From the IMG/VR virus record IMGVR_UViG_3300048879_000058, positions 1 through 20,452 of that record: a stretch of 20,452 nt of DNA; one strand, given 5' to 3'. Source of the stretch: a virus. Positions 1 through 7,342 of the stretch are shown here, in pieces (position 1 is the first letter of the stretch; the number at the start of each line of letters is the position of its first letter). The notes beneath the pieces were generated by a model that was not told the origin of the DNA, ran no database searches, and worked only from the letters and a program-made list of their open reading frames with translations. Both the position numbers and the translations under genes were made by a program.

Positions 1-19
1 ATATCAAGGACTTACGCGT

Positions 20-63
20 GTCTTATTGTCTTAATACAATGTCTTAATACAAACTTTGTCTTA
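20..63. repeat. iteron-like GTCTTA repeats in leader
   Basis: GTCTTA occurs at 20, 28, 41 and 58, and two of these copies sit in the longer unit TGTCTTAATACAA. A related GTCCTTA follows at 83. The spacing is irregular (8, 13 and 17 bases). The block lies directly upstream of a perfect palindrome and of the first gene. It could be a cluster of protein-binding sites or an AT-rich control or origin region; the sequence alone does not decide. Confidence 0.5.
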
Positions 64-90
64 TTACCTTATTTGGCGTTATGTCCTTAC

Positions 91-115
91 TAACATGACA
101 GACGCTGTCATGTTA
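91..115. promoter_or_regulatory. perfect 25-bp palindrome, candidate operator
   Basis: TAACATGACAG (91-101) and CTGTCATGTTA (105-115) are exact reverse complements around an ACG centre. The element is 40 bases before the first start codon. No T-run follows it, so it is not a normal intrinsic terminator. A dimeric repressor or activator site is the simplest reading; an RNA hairpin in the leader is the alternative. Confidence 0.6.
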
Positions 116-154
116 ACATCTGTTTTCGACTCTGTCAACCCCTAGGAGATAAAA

Positions 155-358
155 ATGCTACGATTAAAATCCGTACTCATATCTATACTCATGTCCATAG
201 CAATAGCAACACCACTCGCTTGGATATTTATTAACTTCGCCACCGGTTGTGGCGAGTATCATCTGAACAAGGACTTATCCGTTTATCAATCGGGTGAGTG
301 CATCGCCATGCCTTGGGTTCAGCATTCACTAACAAAAGAGGAGTACAACCCCGAGTAA
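155..358 (+). CDS. small single-pass membrane or exported protein
   Basis: This 67-aa protein is of unknown function. Residues about 7-30 form one hydrophobic stretch ([19 protein letters not shown] and onward) after a short basic N-terminus, so it is either a signal anchor or an uncleaved signal peptide. A short polar tail with two cysteines (C32, C49) follows. The Cys32 context (ATGC) is only loosely lipobox-like, so I do not call a lipoprotein. The start is supported by AGGAG seven bases upstream. It is the first gene after the repeat and palindrome leader and therefore probably early. Small membrane proteins in this position often act on the host envelope, but nothing here shows that directly. 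Confidence 0.7.
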   Translation: MLRLKSVLISILMSIAIATPLAWIFINFATGCGEYHLNKDLSVYQSGECIAMPWVQHSLTKEEYNPE

Positions 359-362
359 GTAA

Positions 363-372
363 CACGACTCAT
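363..372 (+). repeat. CACGACTCAT motif copy 1 (intergenic)
   Basis: This is an exact copy of the 10-mer seen six times in the window. It is the only copy outside a gene, lying between the stop at 358 and the AAA+ ATPase start. A short tandem TCGCAACC pair (372-379, 381-388) follows immediately. Confidence 0.4.
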
Positions 373-415
373 CGCAACCCTCGCAACCATCTTAACAACA
401 AAGGAGAGCATAACA

Positions 416-1429
416 ATGCCATCGATTAACCAAGTCGTAGACGTAGCGACATCAATACTACGTAAATCACCATCAGCAGTACCATTCTTCAAGGGTAAGC
501 CGGGAATGGGTAAGTCAGACGCTTGTATTCAAGTAGGACACAACCTAGATATCGCAGACGACCGTATCCTTGTGGTTCACGTTAACAACCACGACGTAGT
601 GGACTTCACCGGTGTGCCATCAGTAGTAGATGGTCAGACTATCTTCAACCCCACCGAAATGTTTTATAACTTCAGAGAGGGAACGGGTGCAGGTCTGATT
701 GTCTTGGAAGAACTGCCACAGTCATCGACACACCACCAAACGTGGGCGGCGGGATTTATCTTGGAACGTAAGACTCCAACATTCAAACTAGACAAAGACG
801 TGCGATTTCTAGTAACGGGTAACAGAGTGGAAGACAGAGCAGGTGCGAAACAGATGCTCACTCACTTATCCAACCGTATGTATGAGTTTGAGATGGAAAC
901 GAGCCTAGACGATTGGTGTGGTTGGGCGATGGAACATGATGTCGACCCGTTAGGTATTGCGTTCATGCGGTTAAGACCTCAACTGCTTAACGACTTCGAT
1001 GCTAACCGTTCGGTTAATCCAACACAACGTGCTTGGACTCAACTATTTACTGAAGTGCCACGCGAACTACCGACCGACTTATATATGTATGCTTGTGAGG
1101 GCAAAGTTGGAGAAGGTGCGGCGGCGGAATGGGTAGCGGCACGTTCGCTCATGGGGAAAATGCCATCAGTTGATAGTATTAGACTCAACCCCGACAAGAC
1201 AGAGATACCCGATGAGCCGGCAGTTAAGTATGCAGTGGCGACAGCCCTAAGTATGACGACTGAGCCTGATGCTTTTGGTAGGGATATGATTTATATCAAC
1301 CGTATGCCTAAAGAGTTTCAGATGGTGTACGTCACCGACGCCCTGAGACTTCACCCCGAGTTGCAACAGACGAAAGACTTTATCACTTGGGCAGTAGCGA
1401 ACAAGGACATTTTCATGGGTGGTAACTAA
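416..1429 (+). CDS. MoxR/CobS-like AAA+ ATPase
   Basis: A 337-aa AAA+ ATPase that probably couples ATP hydrolysis to remodelling of a partner complex. Visible motifs are Walker A GKPGMGKS (residues 27-34), a Walker B-like GLIVLEEL (93-100, with Glu where Asp is usual), sensor-1 VTGN (133-136) and a downstream LSNRM (151-155) that matches the 'NRF' position of MoxR/CobS proteins. MoxR-family ATPases characteristically work with VWA-domain proteins, and one is encoded at 3535. N4-like phages are known to carry an AAA/VWA pair. The start has a good SD (AAAGGAG) and the gene overlaps the next by one base (TAATG). The substrate is unknown. The cobaltochelatase label often given to such phage genes is not supported by any cobalamin gene here. 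Confidence 0.85.
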   Translation: MPSINQVVDVATSILRKSPSAVPFFKGKPGMGKSDACIQVGHNLDIADDRILVVHVNNHDVVDFTGVPSVVDGQTIFNPTEMFYNFREGTGAGLIVLEELPQSSTHHQTWAAGFILERKTPTFKLDKDVRFLVTGNRVEDRAGAKQMLTHLSNRMYEFEMETSLDDWCGWAMEHDVDPLGIAFMRLRPQLLNDFDANRSVNPTQRAWTQLFTEVPRELPTDLYMYACEGKVGEGAAAEWVAARSLMGKMPSVDSIRLNPDKTEIPDEPAVKYAVATALSMTTEPDAFGRDMIYINRMPKEFQMVYVTDALRLHPELQQTKDFITWAVANKDIFMGGN

Positions 1430-1686
1430 TGACCATGCAATTTCGCAAAAGGCTTATAGACGTAACGGGAGAATCATTTGGTAGGTTAACTGCTAAGTAT
1501 TACGATGTACAACATAAGCAGTGGATATGCGAGTGTGAGTGTGGTAAGAAGATAAGTGTTAATCCACAGAACCTACGCACCGGCAGAACCAAATCATGTG
1601 GTTGTCTACGTAAAGATATTAAACGTGATTTTATGACAGCGTATCAGAAAGCAAAAAAGGAGAAACGAAATGAACACAATAGTTAA
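1429..1686 (+). CDS. small cysteine-rich protein, phage 'FGRLTV...SCGC' family
   Basis: An 85-aa basic protein. The order DVTGESFGRLT (11-21), WICECECGKK (32-41), then LRTGRTKSCGCLRKD (49-63) matches a short module common in phage proteins. It is often found at the N-terminus of AP2/HNH homing-endonuclease-like proteins and probably binds zinc through C34/C36/C38 and C57/C59. Here it stands alone, with no HNH or AP2 domain after it. It could be a free nucleic-acid-binding protein or a remnant of a larger one. The start overlaps the ATPase stop by one base. An alternative Met is two codons in. Its last codons contain the SD of the next tiny gene. Confidence 0.65.
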   Translation: MTMQFRKRLIDVTGESFGRLTAKYYDVQHKQWICECECGKKISVNPQNLRTGRTKSCGCLRKDIKRDFMTAYQKAKKEKRNEHNS

Positions 1687-1756
1687 TATAGCGATAGGTG
1701 TCGCTGTGGGTGTGATGGTGTTATACATTATCACAGTAATATCTTTATACACATAG
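1670..1756 (+). CDS. 28-aa transmembrane peptide
   Basis: This short frame encodes a peptide that is hydrophobic almost throughout (residues 4-26 are rich in Ile, Val, Ala and Gly), so it is a predicted single membrane helix. It has a strong SD (AAAAAAGGAG, 6-7 bases before ATG), overlaps the end of the preceding gene by 17 bases, and its TAG stop lies inside the next gene's SD (TAGGAGC). That tight translation-linked placement is why I accept so short a gene. Function is unknown. Confidence 0.55.
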   Translation: MNTIVNIAIGVAVGVMVLYIITVISLYT

Positions 1757-1766
1757 GAGCATAAGT

Positions 1767-2810
1767 ATGAACATGAATGACATATTGGCTAACGCCATAA
1801 ACACAGCAGTGGAAACGAACGACGCCCCACTGCCCGTACCCGTCGTAACAATAGAGAACCCAGCGACTACATTGACGCACGACTCATCGCCCACCGTCGT
1901 TGAACCCGATCACAAACCCGTGACGGTGACGAAACAGACAATTAGTGTGAAAGGACTCGATGAGAAAGCGGTGCTTATCAGCGTTAAACGTCGTATGTAC
2001 TCACCGTACAAACTAGACCAAGAGGAATCCAAGAAGTACGGAGCGGGTAACGTGAACAAACACTTGTTCGAGGGTAGAGATAACAAAGTGAAAGATACTA
2101 TCTCAAAGTTCACCGACGTCTATACATACGTCAAGGACAACACTGTGCCTTGGACTACCGGCGTGGATATGCTGAACATCGACCACTACATGGACTTCAC
2201 TAGCGGACTGCGACAATTAGTAGACACTGCGAACCAAGCAGTTAACTCCTTGTGTGTTGTTTGGGACGATGAAGTTCAGAAGGATTTAGTCAGACTTGCA
2301 AAGATTGCAGTAGTTAGAGGGAAACCGAACTTAGCAGACCCAAGCGACTACCCCAACGTAGATGAGTTACGAGCCAAGTTTGGTGTGGACGTTAGATACA
2401 TGCCCGTACCGACGACCGGTGACTTTAGGGTAGGGATATCAGACGAAGACAAAGCTTCACTGCAGCAACAGTTAGACGATGCGGAAACGTCAGCGACTAC
2501 TCACGTACTCAACTCGATGATAACACCGATGAAACGTGCGATTGAGAAGTTAAGCGTACCTATTGGTAACAACGGTAGTGTGTTCAGAGATACGCTCATA
2601 GACAATATAGTAGATGTCGCAGAGCGTATGAACAAAGTCAATCTATCCGACGACCCTGCAATCCAGAATAAAATTGACGACCTACGAAGTCTTGTTGGAC
2701 AGTATGCGAACCCGATGGGTAAGGATATGCTACGTAGCAGTCAGACGGTACGTGAGAAAGCAGTTAATCAGATAGATAGCCTAGTTAGTCAGATGGCAGG
2801 GTTGGTATGA
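1767..2810 (+). CDS. 347-aa phage protein in the AAA/VWA cluster, possibly DUF3150-like
   Basis: No catalytic motif is visible. Residues 1-50 are a Pro/Thr/Val-rich, low-complexity N-terminus. The centre contains SVKRRMYSPYK (about 73-83) and a Trp-containing VVWDDEVQKDL segment. The C-terminal half is mainly predicted helix, ending in an amphipathic region (SLVSQMAGLV). Its place between an AAA+ ATPase and a metallopeptidase/VWA protein suggests it is the third member of that machine. Phage and prophage AAA/CobT-type clusters frequently contain a DUF3150 protein in this position, and length and helical content fit, but I assign that by context rather than by a clear motif. The stop overlaps the next start as ATGA (2807-2810). 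Confidence 0.7.
   Translation: MNMNDILANAINTAVETNDAPLPVPVVTIENPATTLTHDSSPTVVEPDHKPVTVTKQTISVKGLDEKAVLISVKRRMYSPYKLDQEESKKYGAGNVNKHLFEGRDNKVKDTISKFTDVYTYVKDNTVPWTTGVDMLNIDHYMDFTSGLRQLVDTANQAVNSLCVVWDDEVQKDLVRLAKIAVVRGKPNLADPSDYPNVDELRAKFGVDVRYMPVPTTGDFRVGISDEDKASLQQQLDDAETSATTHVLNSMITPMKRAIEKLSVPIGNNGSVFRDTLIDNIVDVAERMNKVNLSDDPAIQNKIDDLRSLVGQYANPMGKDMLRSSQTVREKAVNQIDSLVSQMAGLV
1878..1887 (+). repeat. CACGACTCAT motif copy 2
   Basis: Exact copy inside the 347-aa gene. It is read as His-Asp-Ser (frame CAC GAC TCA). Confidence 0.4.
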
Positions 2811-3046
2811 GTTACGCAAACCCCGAATACATAGTATGCGAACAATGTGGGAGTAAAGACGTATCTGTAGACGCGATTGTAACTTGGGACATAAAGAAAC
2901 AAGATTGGAATGTGGCAGTCGTACTAGATGGTATGTACTGTGAGGAGTGCAACAATGGGATAAGGGGGCTTTGGAAACCACTGCTACTAAAAGACATAGC
3001 GAAACGTACAATCAACAAGGAGGAAAAAGATGGGATATCGAAGTGA
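2807..3046 (+). CDS. small zinc-ribbon-like protein
   Basis: A 79-aa protein with two CxxC pairs, CEQC (11-14) and CEEC (45-48). The spacing is typical of a zinc ribbon, with a Trp-rich strand region (WDIKKQDWNVAVV) between them and a Lys-rich C-terminus. It overlaps the previous gene by four bases (ATGA) and the next by 17, so its translation is probably coupled to both. It may bind nucleic acid or protein; no finer family is recognisable. Confidence 0.65.
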   Translation: MSYANPEYIVCEQCGSKDVSVDAIVTWDIKKQDWNVAVVLDGMYCEECNNGIRGLWKPLLLKDIAKRTINKEEKDGISK

Positions 3047-3554
3047 TGTAGCCATACTAATATATGGAGATAAGGACGAGGTGACTGCGTTCGTAGCCGG
3101 TGAGAAGTTGAAAGGGAAACCGAAAGACATAGACTACCACCCGCTAAGTGAGCCGAACCACGATAGTTACCACGAGAGTGCGGTGTACGACTACTACAAA
3201 GGCACCAAAACAATGATGAGGTGGTTGTGGTGGGATACGAAATGGTACGACAGTTACCCCGAAGTTGATTATTGGCAGAACCTAAGAGATGTGTTCGACC
3301 AAGCGTTCGAGGGAACGTCACTGTGTATGGAAATAGCGATAGTCGGTGAGTCAGTAGATGACAACACCACGGACTACTACGGTAATAACCCCGAGTATTA
3401 CTTAAACATAAGCAGAGCGATAGAGGACAGTTCGCCGGAGACATTATCCAACGAACCTAATAGTATTAGAGACGCAGTGGATAGTGTTAAAGACGCATTA
3501 GAAGATATGCACAAAGCAATAAAAGGAGAGAGTAATGGAAACAGTAGCAGTTAA
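3030..3554 (+). CDS. conserved phage protein beginning MGYRSDVA
   Basis: A 174-aa acidic protein of unknown function. The N-terminal MGYRSDVAILIYG is a hallmark of a widespread but uncharacterised phage family. The middle is rich in Trp and Tyr (WLWWDTKWYDSYPEVDYW, about 65-82), followed by an ICMEIAIVGE-like strand and a polar Ser/Asn-rich tail. The start is supported by AAGGAGG eight bases upstream. The 3' end overlaps the metallopeptidase/VWA gene by 20 bases, and that gene's SD (AAAAGGAGAG) lies inside this one. The gene sits within the AAA/VWA cluster, so it may act there, but this is only positional. Confidence 0.65.
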   Translation: MGYRSDVAILIYGDKDEVTAFVAGEKLKGKPKDIDYHPLSEPNHDSYHESAVYDYYKGTKTMMRWLWWDTKWYDSYPEVDYWQNLRDVFDQAFEGTSLCMEIAIVGESVDDNTTDYYGNNPEYYLNISRAIEDSSPETLSNEPNSIRDAVDSVKDALEDMHKAIKGESNGNSSS

Positions 3555-4680
3555 CCAACAAGAAGTTGAGCGTAAGGTAGGTAAGGCTAAAGCCCTGCTT
3601 ATCTTAGACCACCCGTTCTTTGGAACGGCAGTATCGAAACGACCGATACAGTACACGAACATCATACCAACTGCGGCGATGACAGCCACGGGGCAGATGA
3701 TGATGAACCCCGAGTGGGTTGAACCACTAACCGTTAAGAATATTATGTTCTTGATGGCACATGAAGCCATGCACTATATGTTGGCTCATGCACTAAGGCG
3801 TAAACATAGGGACGCCAGTGCGTGGAACGTAGCGTGTGACAAAGTCATTAACGACACGTTGATAGATGCAAAGGTCGGGGATTTTATTGATGGTGGTATC
3901 CACCTACACGACGCAAGGAACTATGCATCAGAGGAACTCTACGACGAGAACGACAATGATACAGGTGGTGGTATCGGGCAAGACATCGGCGACCCCGTCG
4001 ACGGTAACGGGAAACCACTAGACGAATCGCAGGTACACCAACTAGAAGCACAAGCAAAGATTGATGCCATTCAGTCAGCGAAAGCCGCGAAAGCCACGGG
4101 TAAGTTACCGGCCTCAATCGAGAGAATGATTGACGACATGGTTAACGTGACAACTCCTTGGCACGAGAAGTTAGAGAGGTACATGAACTCCAAGGTTAAA
4201 GATGGCTACTCTTGGAACAGACCGAACCGAAGATTCATCGGGCAAGGAGTTTACTTGCCGGGAGCAGACTACGTAGCCCGTATGGGTGAGATAGTAATTG
4301 CAGTCGACACGTCGGGGTCACTACGAAGTGAGGAGTTAGCGTACTTCAACGCCCACATAAACAGAATACTAGAGACGTGCTTACCCGAGAAAGTGACAGT
4401 CTTGTACTGTGACTACGACATCGGTGGAGAGGTTGAGTACACACCCGACGACCTACCGATAACACTTAAACCCGTAGGTGGTGGCGGTACGTCATTCAAG
4501 CCGGTGTTCAAATGGTTAGATGAATACGCCGGTGAGGTTGAGTGTTTGGTTTACTTCACAGATGGGTGGGGCGACCAAGATGAGATTGAAGAGCATGCAG
4601 TTGATACTGTGTGGTTAACGACTGATAGAGATAACTTCCAATTTGGAGAGGTTATTAAATTTGAAGGAGACGAGCAATGA
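3535..4680 (+). CDS. DUF2201-type metallopeptidase-like / VWA protein
   Basis: A 381-aa two-domain protein. The N-terminal part has MFLMAHEAMHYML with an HExxH zinc motif (H76, E77, H80), followed by a helical segment ending in CDKVINDTL. A variable linker rich in Gly and Asp (about 137-165) follows. The C-terminal VWA-like domain begins at IVIAVDTSGS: the metal-ion-dependent adhesion site is intact (D258-S260-S262, T319 in GGGGTS, D343 in FTDGWGD). Such proteins pair with MoxR/CobS AAA+ ATPases, and one lies 2.1 kb upstream on the same strand. It may hold or cleave a target protein under ATPase control; whether the HExxH is active is unknown. The stop overlaps the next start as ATGA. Confidence 0.85.
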   Translation: METVAVNQQEVERKVGKAKALLILDHPFFGTAVSKRPIQYTNIIPTAAMTATGQMMMNPEWVEPLTVKNIMFLMAHEAMHYMLAHALRRKHRDASAWNVACDKVINDTLIDAKVGDFIDGGIHLHDARNYASEELYDENDNDTGGGIGQDIGDPVDGNGKPLDESQVHQLEAQAKIDAIQSAKAAKATGKLPASIERMIDDMVNVTTPWHEKLERYMNSKVKDGYSWNRPNRRFIGQGVYLPGADYVARMGEIVIAVDTSGSLRSEELAYFNAHINRILETCLPEKVTVLYCDYDIGGEVEYTPDDLPITLKPVGGGGTSFKPVFKWLDEYAGEVECLVYFTDGWGDQDEIEEHAVDTVWLTTDRDNFQFGEVIKFEGDEQ

Positions 4681-4865
4681 AATACGAAGTAGAGATATAC
4701 CAAGTGACATCAGAAGTTGTAACAGTTGAGGCTGACAACGAACAAGAGGCTATGAACATAGCAGGGCAAGTTGTACATGATGGAGACTACCACTTCGATG
4801 GTATGCCCGAGTACAAAATGAACGTAAGGCAAGTAGTTAATAAGGAGGTGTTAGATGATAAGTAA
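4677..4865 (+). CDS. DpnD/PcfM-like small protein
   Basis: A 62-aa protein. The pattern KYEVEIYQVTSEVVTVEAD followed by EQEAMNIA resembles the DpnD/PcfM family (beta strands, then a helix with conserved 'A..EA'). Members of that family are found beside restriction systems and on conjugative or phage elements, and their function is not settled. The start overlaps the VWA gene by four bases, and the end overlaps the next gene by 11 bases. The assignment rests on pattern recall over a short sequence, so treat it as probable at best. Confidence 0.5.
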   Translation: MKYEVEIYQVTSEVVTVEADNEQEAMNIAGQVVHDGDYHFDGMPEYKMNVRQVVNKEVLDDK

Positions 4866-5586
4866 AGACTTTTTTGTAGAGAAGCCTACCAACGTGTACC
4901 CCCAACGACGACGAGCGTGGGATAGGTTCAAGGCGTTCCACATAGTCAATGAGCAGTTCGTAGAGTTTGAATCGGGTGAAATGATGGTAGTAGGAACACC
5001 CAACCCAGACTATAGGAAATTCTACCCCGAGTACAACGTTCAGTTGGTAACGACTACGGACAAAGACTGTCCGAAACTGTACTTCGATAAGGAGTGTACC
5101 GAGCCGGTTAAGAAAGCGTGGGTGTCACATCACGGACTACAACACTTAGCGGTTGACTACGAGCAATGTGTGGCAATAGCATTGTTTGAGGGGTGGAACA
5201 ATAAGAGTTCTACTATTCTAGGCGACCACGTAAACCAAGCGAGTGCCTATTGGGCAGGACAGAAACGACTACCCGTGCCTCTTATGCAGATAAAAGTGCA
5301 GACGCCCGACCCTAGATTTAAAACCAAAAAGGTACGACGACTTCTAGGAGAAGTACGCATAGCAGTGTCGGCTCTGTGGAGAATCCAAGCGGGAGAAGAC
5401 AGGTCTTGGTGGTACGAATCGAAGTACGTGGCGAAAGAGGAGTGGCACGACTCATCGGTGGAGGATATTGTCGGTGAGATTATCGCTGACCGCGAATCGA
5501 TGAAATGCGTGGCTACCGTTGGGTTTGAGTATCCAAGAGTTACTCAAGAGGTGGACTTCCTATATGTCAAACCAAGAAAAGAATAA
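4855..5586 (+). CDS. 243-aa protein of unknown function
   Basis: I do not recognise this protein. It is soluble, basic and aromatic-rich, with no membrane segment and no obvious metal or nucleotide motif. Notable stretches are NVYPQRRRAWDRFKAFHIV near the N-terminus, KAWVSHHGLQHLAVDYEQC in the middle and a basic PRFKTKKVRRLLGEVRIAV segment (about 152-170) that could contact nucleic acid. The start has an unusually good SD (TAAGGAGGTG) that lies inside the preceding small gene. The 3' end overlaps a 44-aa cysteine-rich gene by 23 bases. Confidence 0.65.
   Translation: MISKDFFVEKPTNVYPQRRRAWDRFKAFHIVNEQFVEFESGEMMVVGTPNPDYRKFYPEYNVQLVTTTDKDCPKLYFDKECTEPVKKAWVSHHGLQHLAVDYEQCVAIALFEGWNNKSSTILGDHVNQASAYWAGQKRLPVPLMQIKVQTPDPRFKTKKVRRLLGEVRIAVSALWRIQAGEDRSWWYESKYVAKEEWHDSSVEDIVGEIIADRESMKCVATVGFEYPRVTQEVDFLYVKPRKE
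5446..5455 (+). repeat. CACGACTCAT motif copy 3
   Basis: Exact copy inside the 243-aa gene. It is read as His-Asp-Ser in the same phase as copy 2, although the two proteins are unrelated. Confidence 0.4.
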
Positions 5587-5698
5587 GTACGGTTGTTACA
5601 AGTGCGGTAAGGAATCATTTATGACAGACGGTTGGGGACATAACTTATGTGCCGCTTGTTACATAAAAAGTTTAATAACAAAGAAAAGGAGAAAGTAA
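5564..5698 (+). CDS. 44-aa zinc-ribbon-like peptide
   Basis: MSNQEKNKYGCYKCGKESF at the N-terminus and LCAACYIKS later give two CxxC pairs (C11/C14 and C29/C32), a compact zinc-ribbon pattern with a basic tail (TKKRRK). The gene starts within the end of the upstream gene, and its stop overlaps the next start (TAATG at 5696-5700). No strong SD precedes it, so expression probably depends on coupling. The regular cysteine spacing and exact junctions make a chance frame unlikely. Confidence 0.6.
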   Translation: MSNQEKNKYGCYKCGKESFMTDGWGHNLCAACYIKSLITKKRRK

Positions 5699-6231
5699 TG
5701 GCTATAAAACAAATAGTACACGACGCGTTTGCGATAGCAAAGAACGACGCGGTAAGCAAAGTAGAAGTAACCCTAGACACTAACCTATGGTCTAAGCGTA
5801 AGCAGAACATCATAGTCCGAGCAATTGAATCCGGAGTAGCCGACTGTGGTTATGACACAAGTTGGTTTATCAAGCAGTTACTCAGTAACTACGGTTTAGG
5901 TACAGAGCGAATACATAGTTGGAGTCACAACATGAGCGTAGAAATGGTTAAACCGGACAAGTTGGACGAAGCGAGTGCCTACGTAGCCGCGATGATAAGA
6001 ATGCGAGAGGGCGGCTACACTTCTTGGGACGAGGACGTCTTTCTAAAAGACTTAGACGCAGGTTTAGAACCCAAGCAGATACCTATCCCAAGAGGTTTTA
6101 GCAAGGCAGATAAGCACAAGTTTGTAATGGACTACCTCAAAGACCAAGACGAACAAGAGAAAGTTTTGAGAGCCGACTTAATAAATAAGATAAGAAGTGG
6201 TTCATTGTTAACAATATCGTTTACAATATAA
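5698..6231 (+). CDS. 177-aa protein of unknown function
   Basis: Unrecognised soluble protein. I place the start at 5698 (MAIKQIVHDAFAIAK) because AAAAGGAGAAAG sits just upstream and the ATG overlaps the preceding stop. The same frame is open further upstream to an ATG at 5647, but that would overlap the cysteine-rich gene almost completely. The N-terminal half looks alpha/beta (VEVTLDTNLW, then IIVRAIESGVADCGYDTSWF), with acidic, helical C-terminal segments (KDQDEQEKVLRADLINKI). No motif indicates function. Confidence 0.6.
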   Translation: MAIKQIVHDAFAIAKNDAVSKVEVTLDTNLWSKRKQNIIVRAIESGVADCGYDTSWFIKQLLSNYGLGTERIHSWSHNMSVEMVKPDKLDEASAYVAAMIRMREGGYTSWDEDVFLKDLDAGLEPKQIPIPRGFSKADKHKFVMDYLKDQDEQEKVLRADLINKIRSGSLLTISFTI

Positions 6232-6243
6232 AAGGAGAGCAAA

Positions 6244-6912
6244 ATGGCATACGTAAGAAGAACATGGACGCTAGTAGAAAGCGTGGAAATTAAAGTAGCA
6301 AATATGAAAGATGCGGAACTAAAAGCACTAAACAAACGAGACGATATAGATATAGGTACACCTCTATATAAAGAAGTTCGCAAAGCGGCAGTCGATTCCG
6401 CTTGGGTTGAAGCACCCGACCTCATAGATAAGATGCCCGATACGTGGTGTCGCATGGAGAATGTCTTGAGCGTAAGGTTTAGAGGGGAGGGAAAAACGGA
6501 CTACGTAGCGTACACACTGGAGACTGCTAACGACGACAAAATCAAACTGCCCCCATCGTTCAGTAGATGGGATACCCTAGAGATTACACACTCCCGTATG
6601 ACACCTCTAATCAAAGCGTGGGTTGACGGTAGGTACGAGTACGAGAATAAAAAACAGAGTACCGTTGACTTGTTTGGTAATATAAGTAAACAACTACGGG
6701 ACTTCTTGTTGTCCCACGCGTCCCTCAACACAGCACTCAAGGAAATGCCCGAGTTGGAGATGTACGTCCCCGCTGAGTACCTTGATAAGATAAAAGAGAA
6801 AACAGTTAAAGCCGCTAAGAAAGAAGTCACGACAGCGGAAGACTTAAACATCGACGTCGACGCTCTCACTCGAGCGGCAGTTGCACATCGAATAACTTCT
6901 GCCGGTAACTAA
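6244..6912 (+). CDS. 222-aa protein of unknown function
   Basis: Unrecognised protein with a mixed, mostly helical composition. Features are a helical N-terminus (LKALNKRDDI), LPPSFSRWDTLE near the centre, and a Lys/Ala-rich helical C-terminus (KEKTVKAAKKEVTTAEDL) that could form a coiled coil. The start is supported by AAAAGGAGAGC at the usual distance, part of an SD cassette shared with neighbouring genes. It is followed after one base by the weak upstream start of the winged-helix gene. I considered an Nmad-type nucleotide-modification-associated protein and found no convincing motif. Confidence 0.6.
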   Translation: MAYVRRTWTLVESVEIKVANMKDAELKALNKRDDIDIGTPLYKEVRKAAVDSAWVEAPDLIDKMPDTWCRMENVLSVRFRGEGKTDYVAYTLETANDDKIKLPPSFSRWDTLEITHSRMTPLIKAWVDGRYEYENKKQSTVDLFGNISKQLRDFLLSHASLNTALKEMPELEMYVPAEYLDKIKEKTVKAAKKEVTTAEDLNIDVDALTRAAVAHRITSAGN

Positions 6913-7027
6913 TATGTATGTTCCGGGGGAATTAATTGTTGGAGGTGTAATACTAGCGAGTGCTTACTCGATGATGTACATCTTCGACTTTAACACAAAA
7001 GTAATAAACAAACCAAAAAGGAGCGTA

Positions 7028-7342
7028 ATGATAAATAAGACAGAACTCGTAAAAGGTTGGCACAAGCTAACAACTGTTAGAGAGGTTAGTGATAGAGTCC
7101 CTTTGTTTAGTGGTAGACCGTTAAGCAGTACCGAGTTTGCCATACTGTGTCATGTGGCACACCAAGATGGGGTTGCGACTATCGCATCAGTACTTAGACA
7201 CCCGTACTTTGACGATATATCACTGTCTACTATTAAGAGAGCAGTGGTAACTTTAATAAGCGAGGGTCTAGTATCAGCAGGAGAAGGAACACTCGATCGA
7301 CGTGAGCGAGTGTTATCTATAAATGGGGCACACCATGGATAG
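7028..7342 (+). CDS. MarR-like winged-helix DNA-binding protein
   Basis: 104 aa from the preferred start. LSSTEFAILCHVA (32-44), then TIASVLRHPYFDDISLSTI (51-69) and a recognition-type helix KRAVVTLISEGLV (70-82), followed by a wing with DRRERVL (90-96), fit a MarR/winged-helix fold. It is probably a phage transcription regulator. AAAAAGGAGCG lies just before ATG 7028. The frame stays open upstream to an ATG at 6914, which would add 38 residues with a membrane helix (VGGVILASAYSMMYIF). That start has almost no SD, so I annotate the short form, but a membrane-tethered long form is possible. Confidence 0.65.
   Translation: MINKTELVKGWHKLTTVREVSDRVPLFSGRPLSSTEFAILCHVAHQDGVATIASVLRHPYFDDISLSTIKRAVVTLISEGLVSAGEGTLDRRERVLSINGAHHG

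Noticed and set aside
2812-3444. Long minus-strand open frame opposite the zinc-ribbon-like and MGYRSDVA genes
   Set aside because: Composition is Ser/His/Leu-rich with no domain, no SD or neighbours on that strand; it is the antisense of two well-supported, SD-preceded + genes.
416-4680. Cobaltochelatase (CobS/CobT) for cobalamin synthesis
   Set aside because: AAA+ and VWA motifs fit this broad group, but no cobalamin pathway gene is present and the VWA protein has an HExxH domain; a generic MoxR-VWA machine is safer.
6244-6912. Nucleotide-modification-associated (Nmad-type) protein
   Set aside because: Size and composition were loosely similar but no hallmark motif could be matched, so it is left as unknown.
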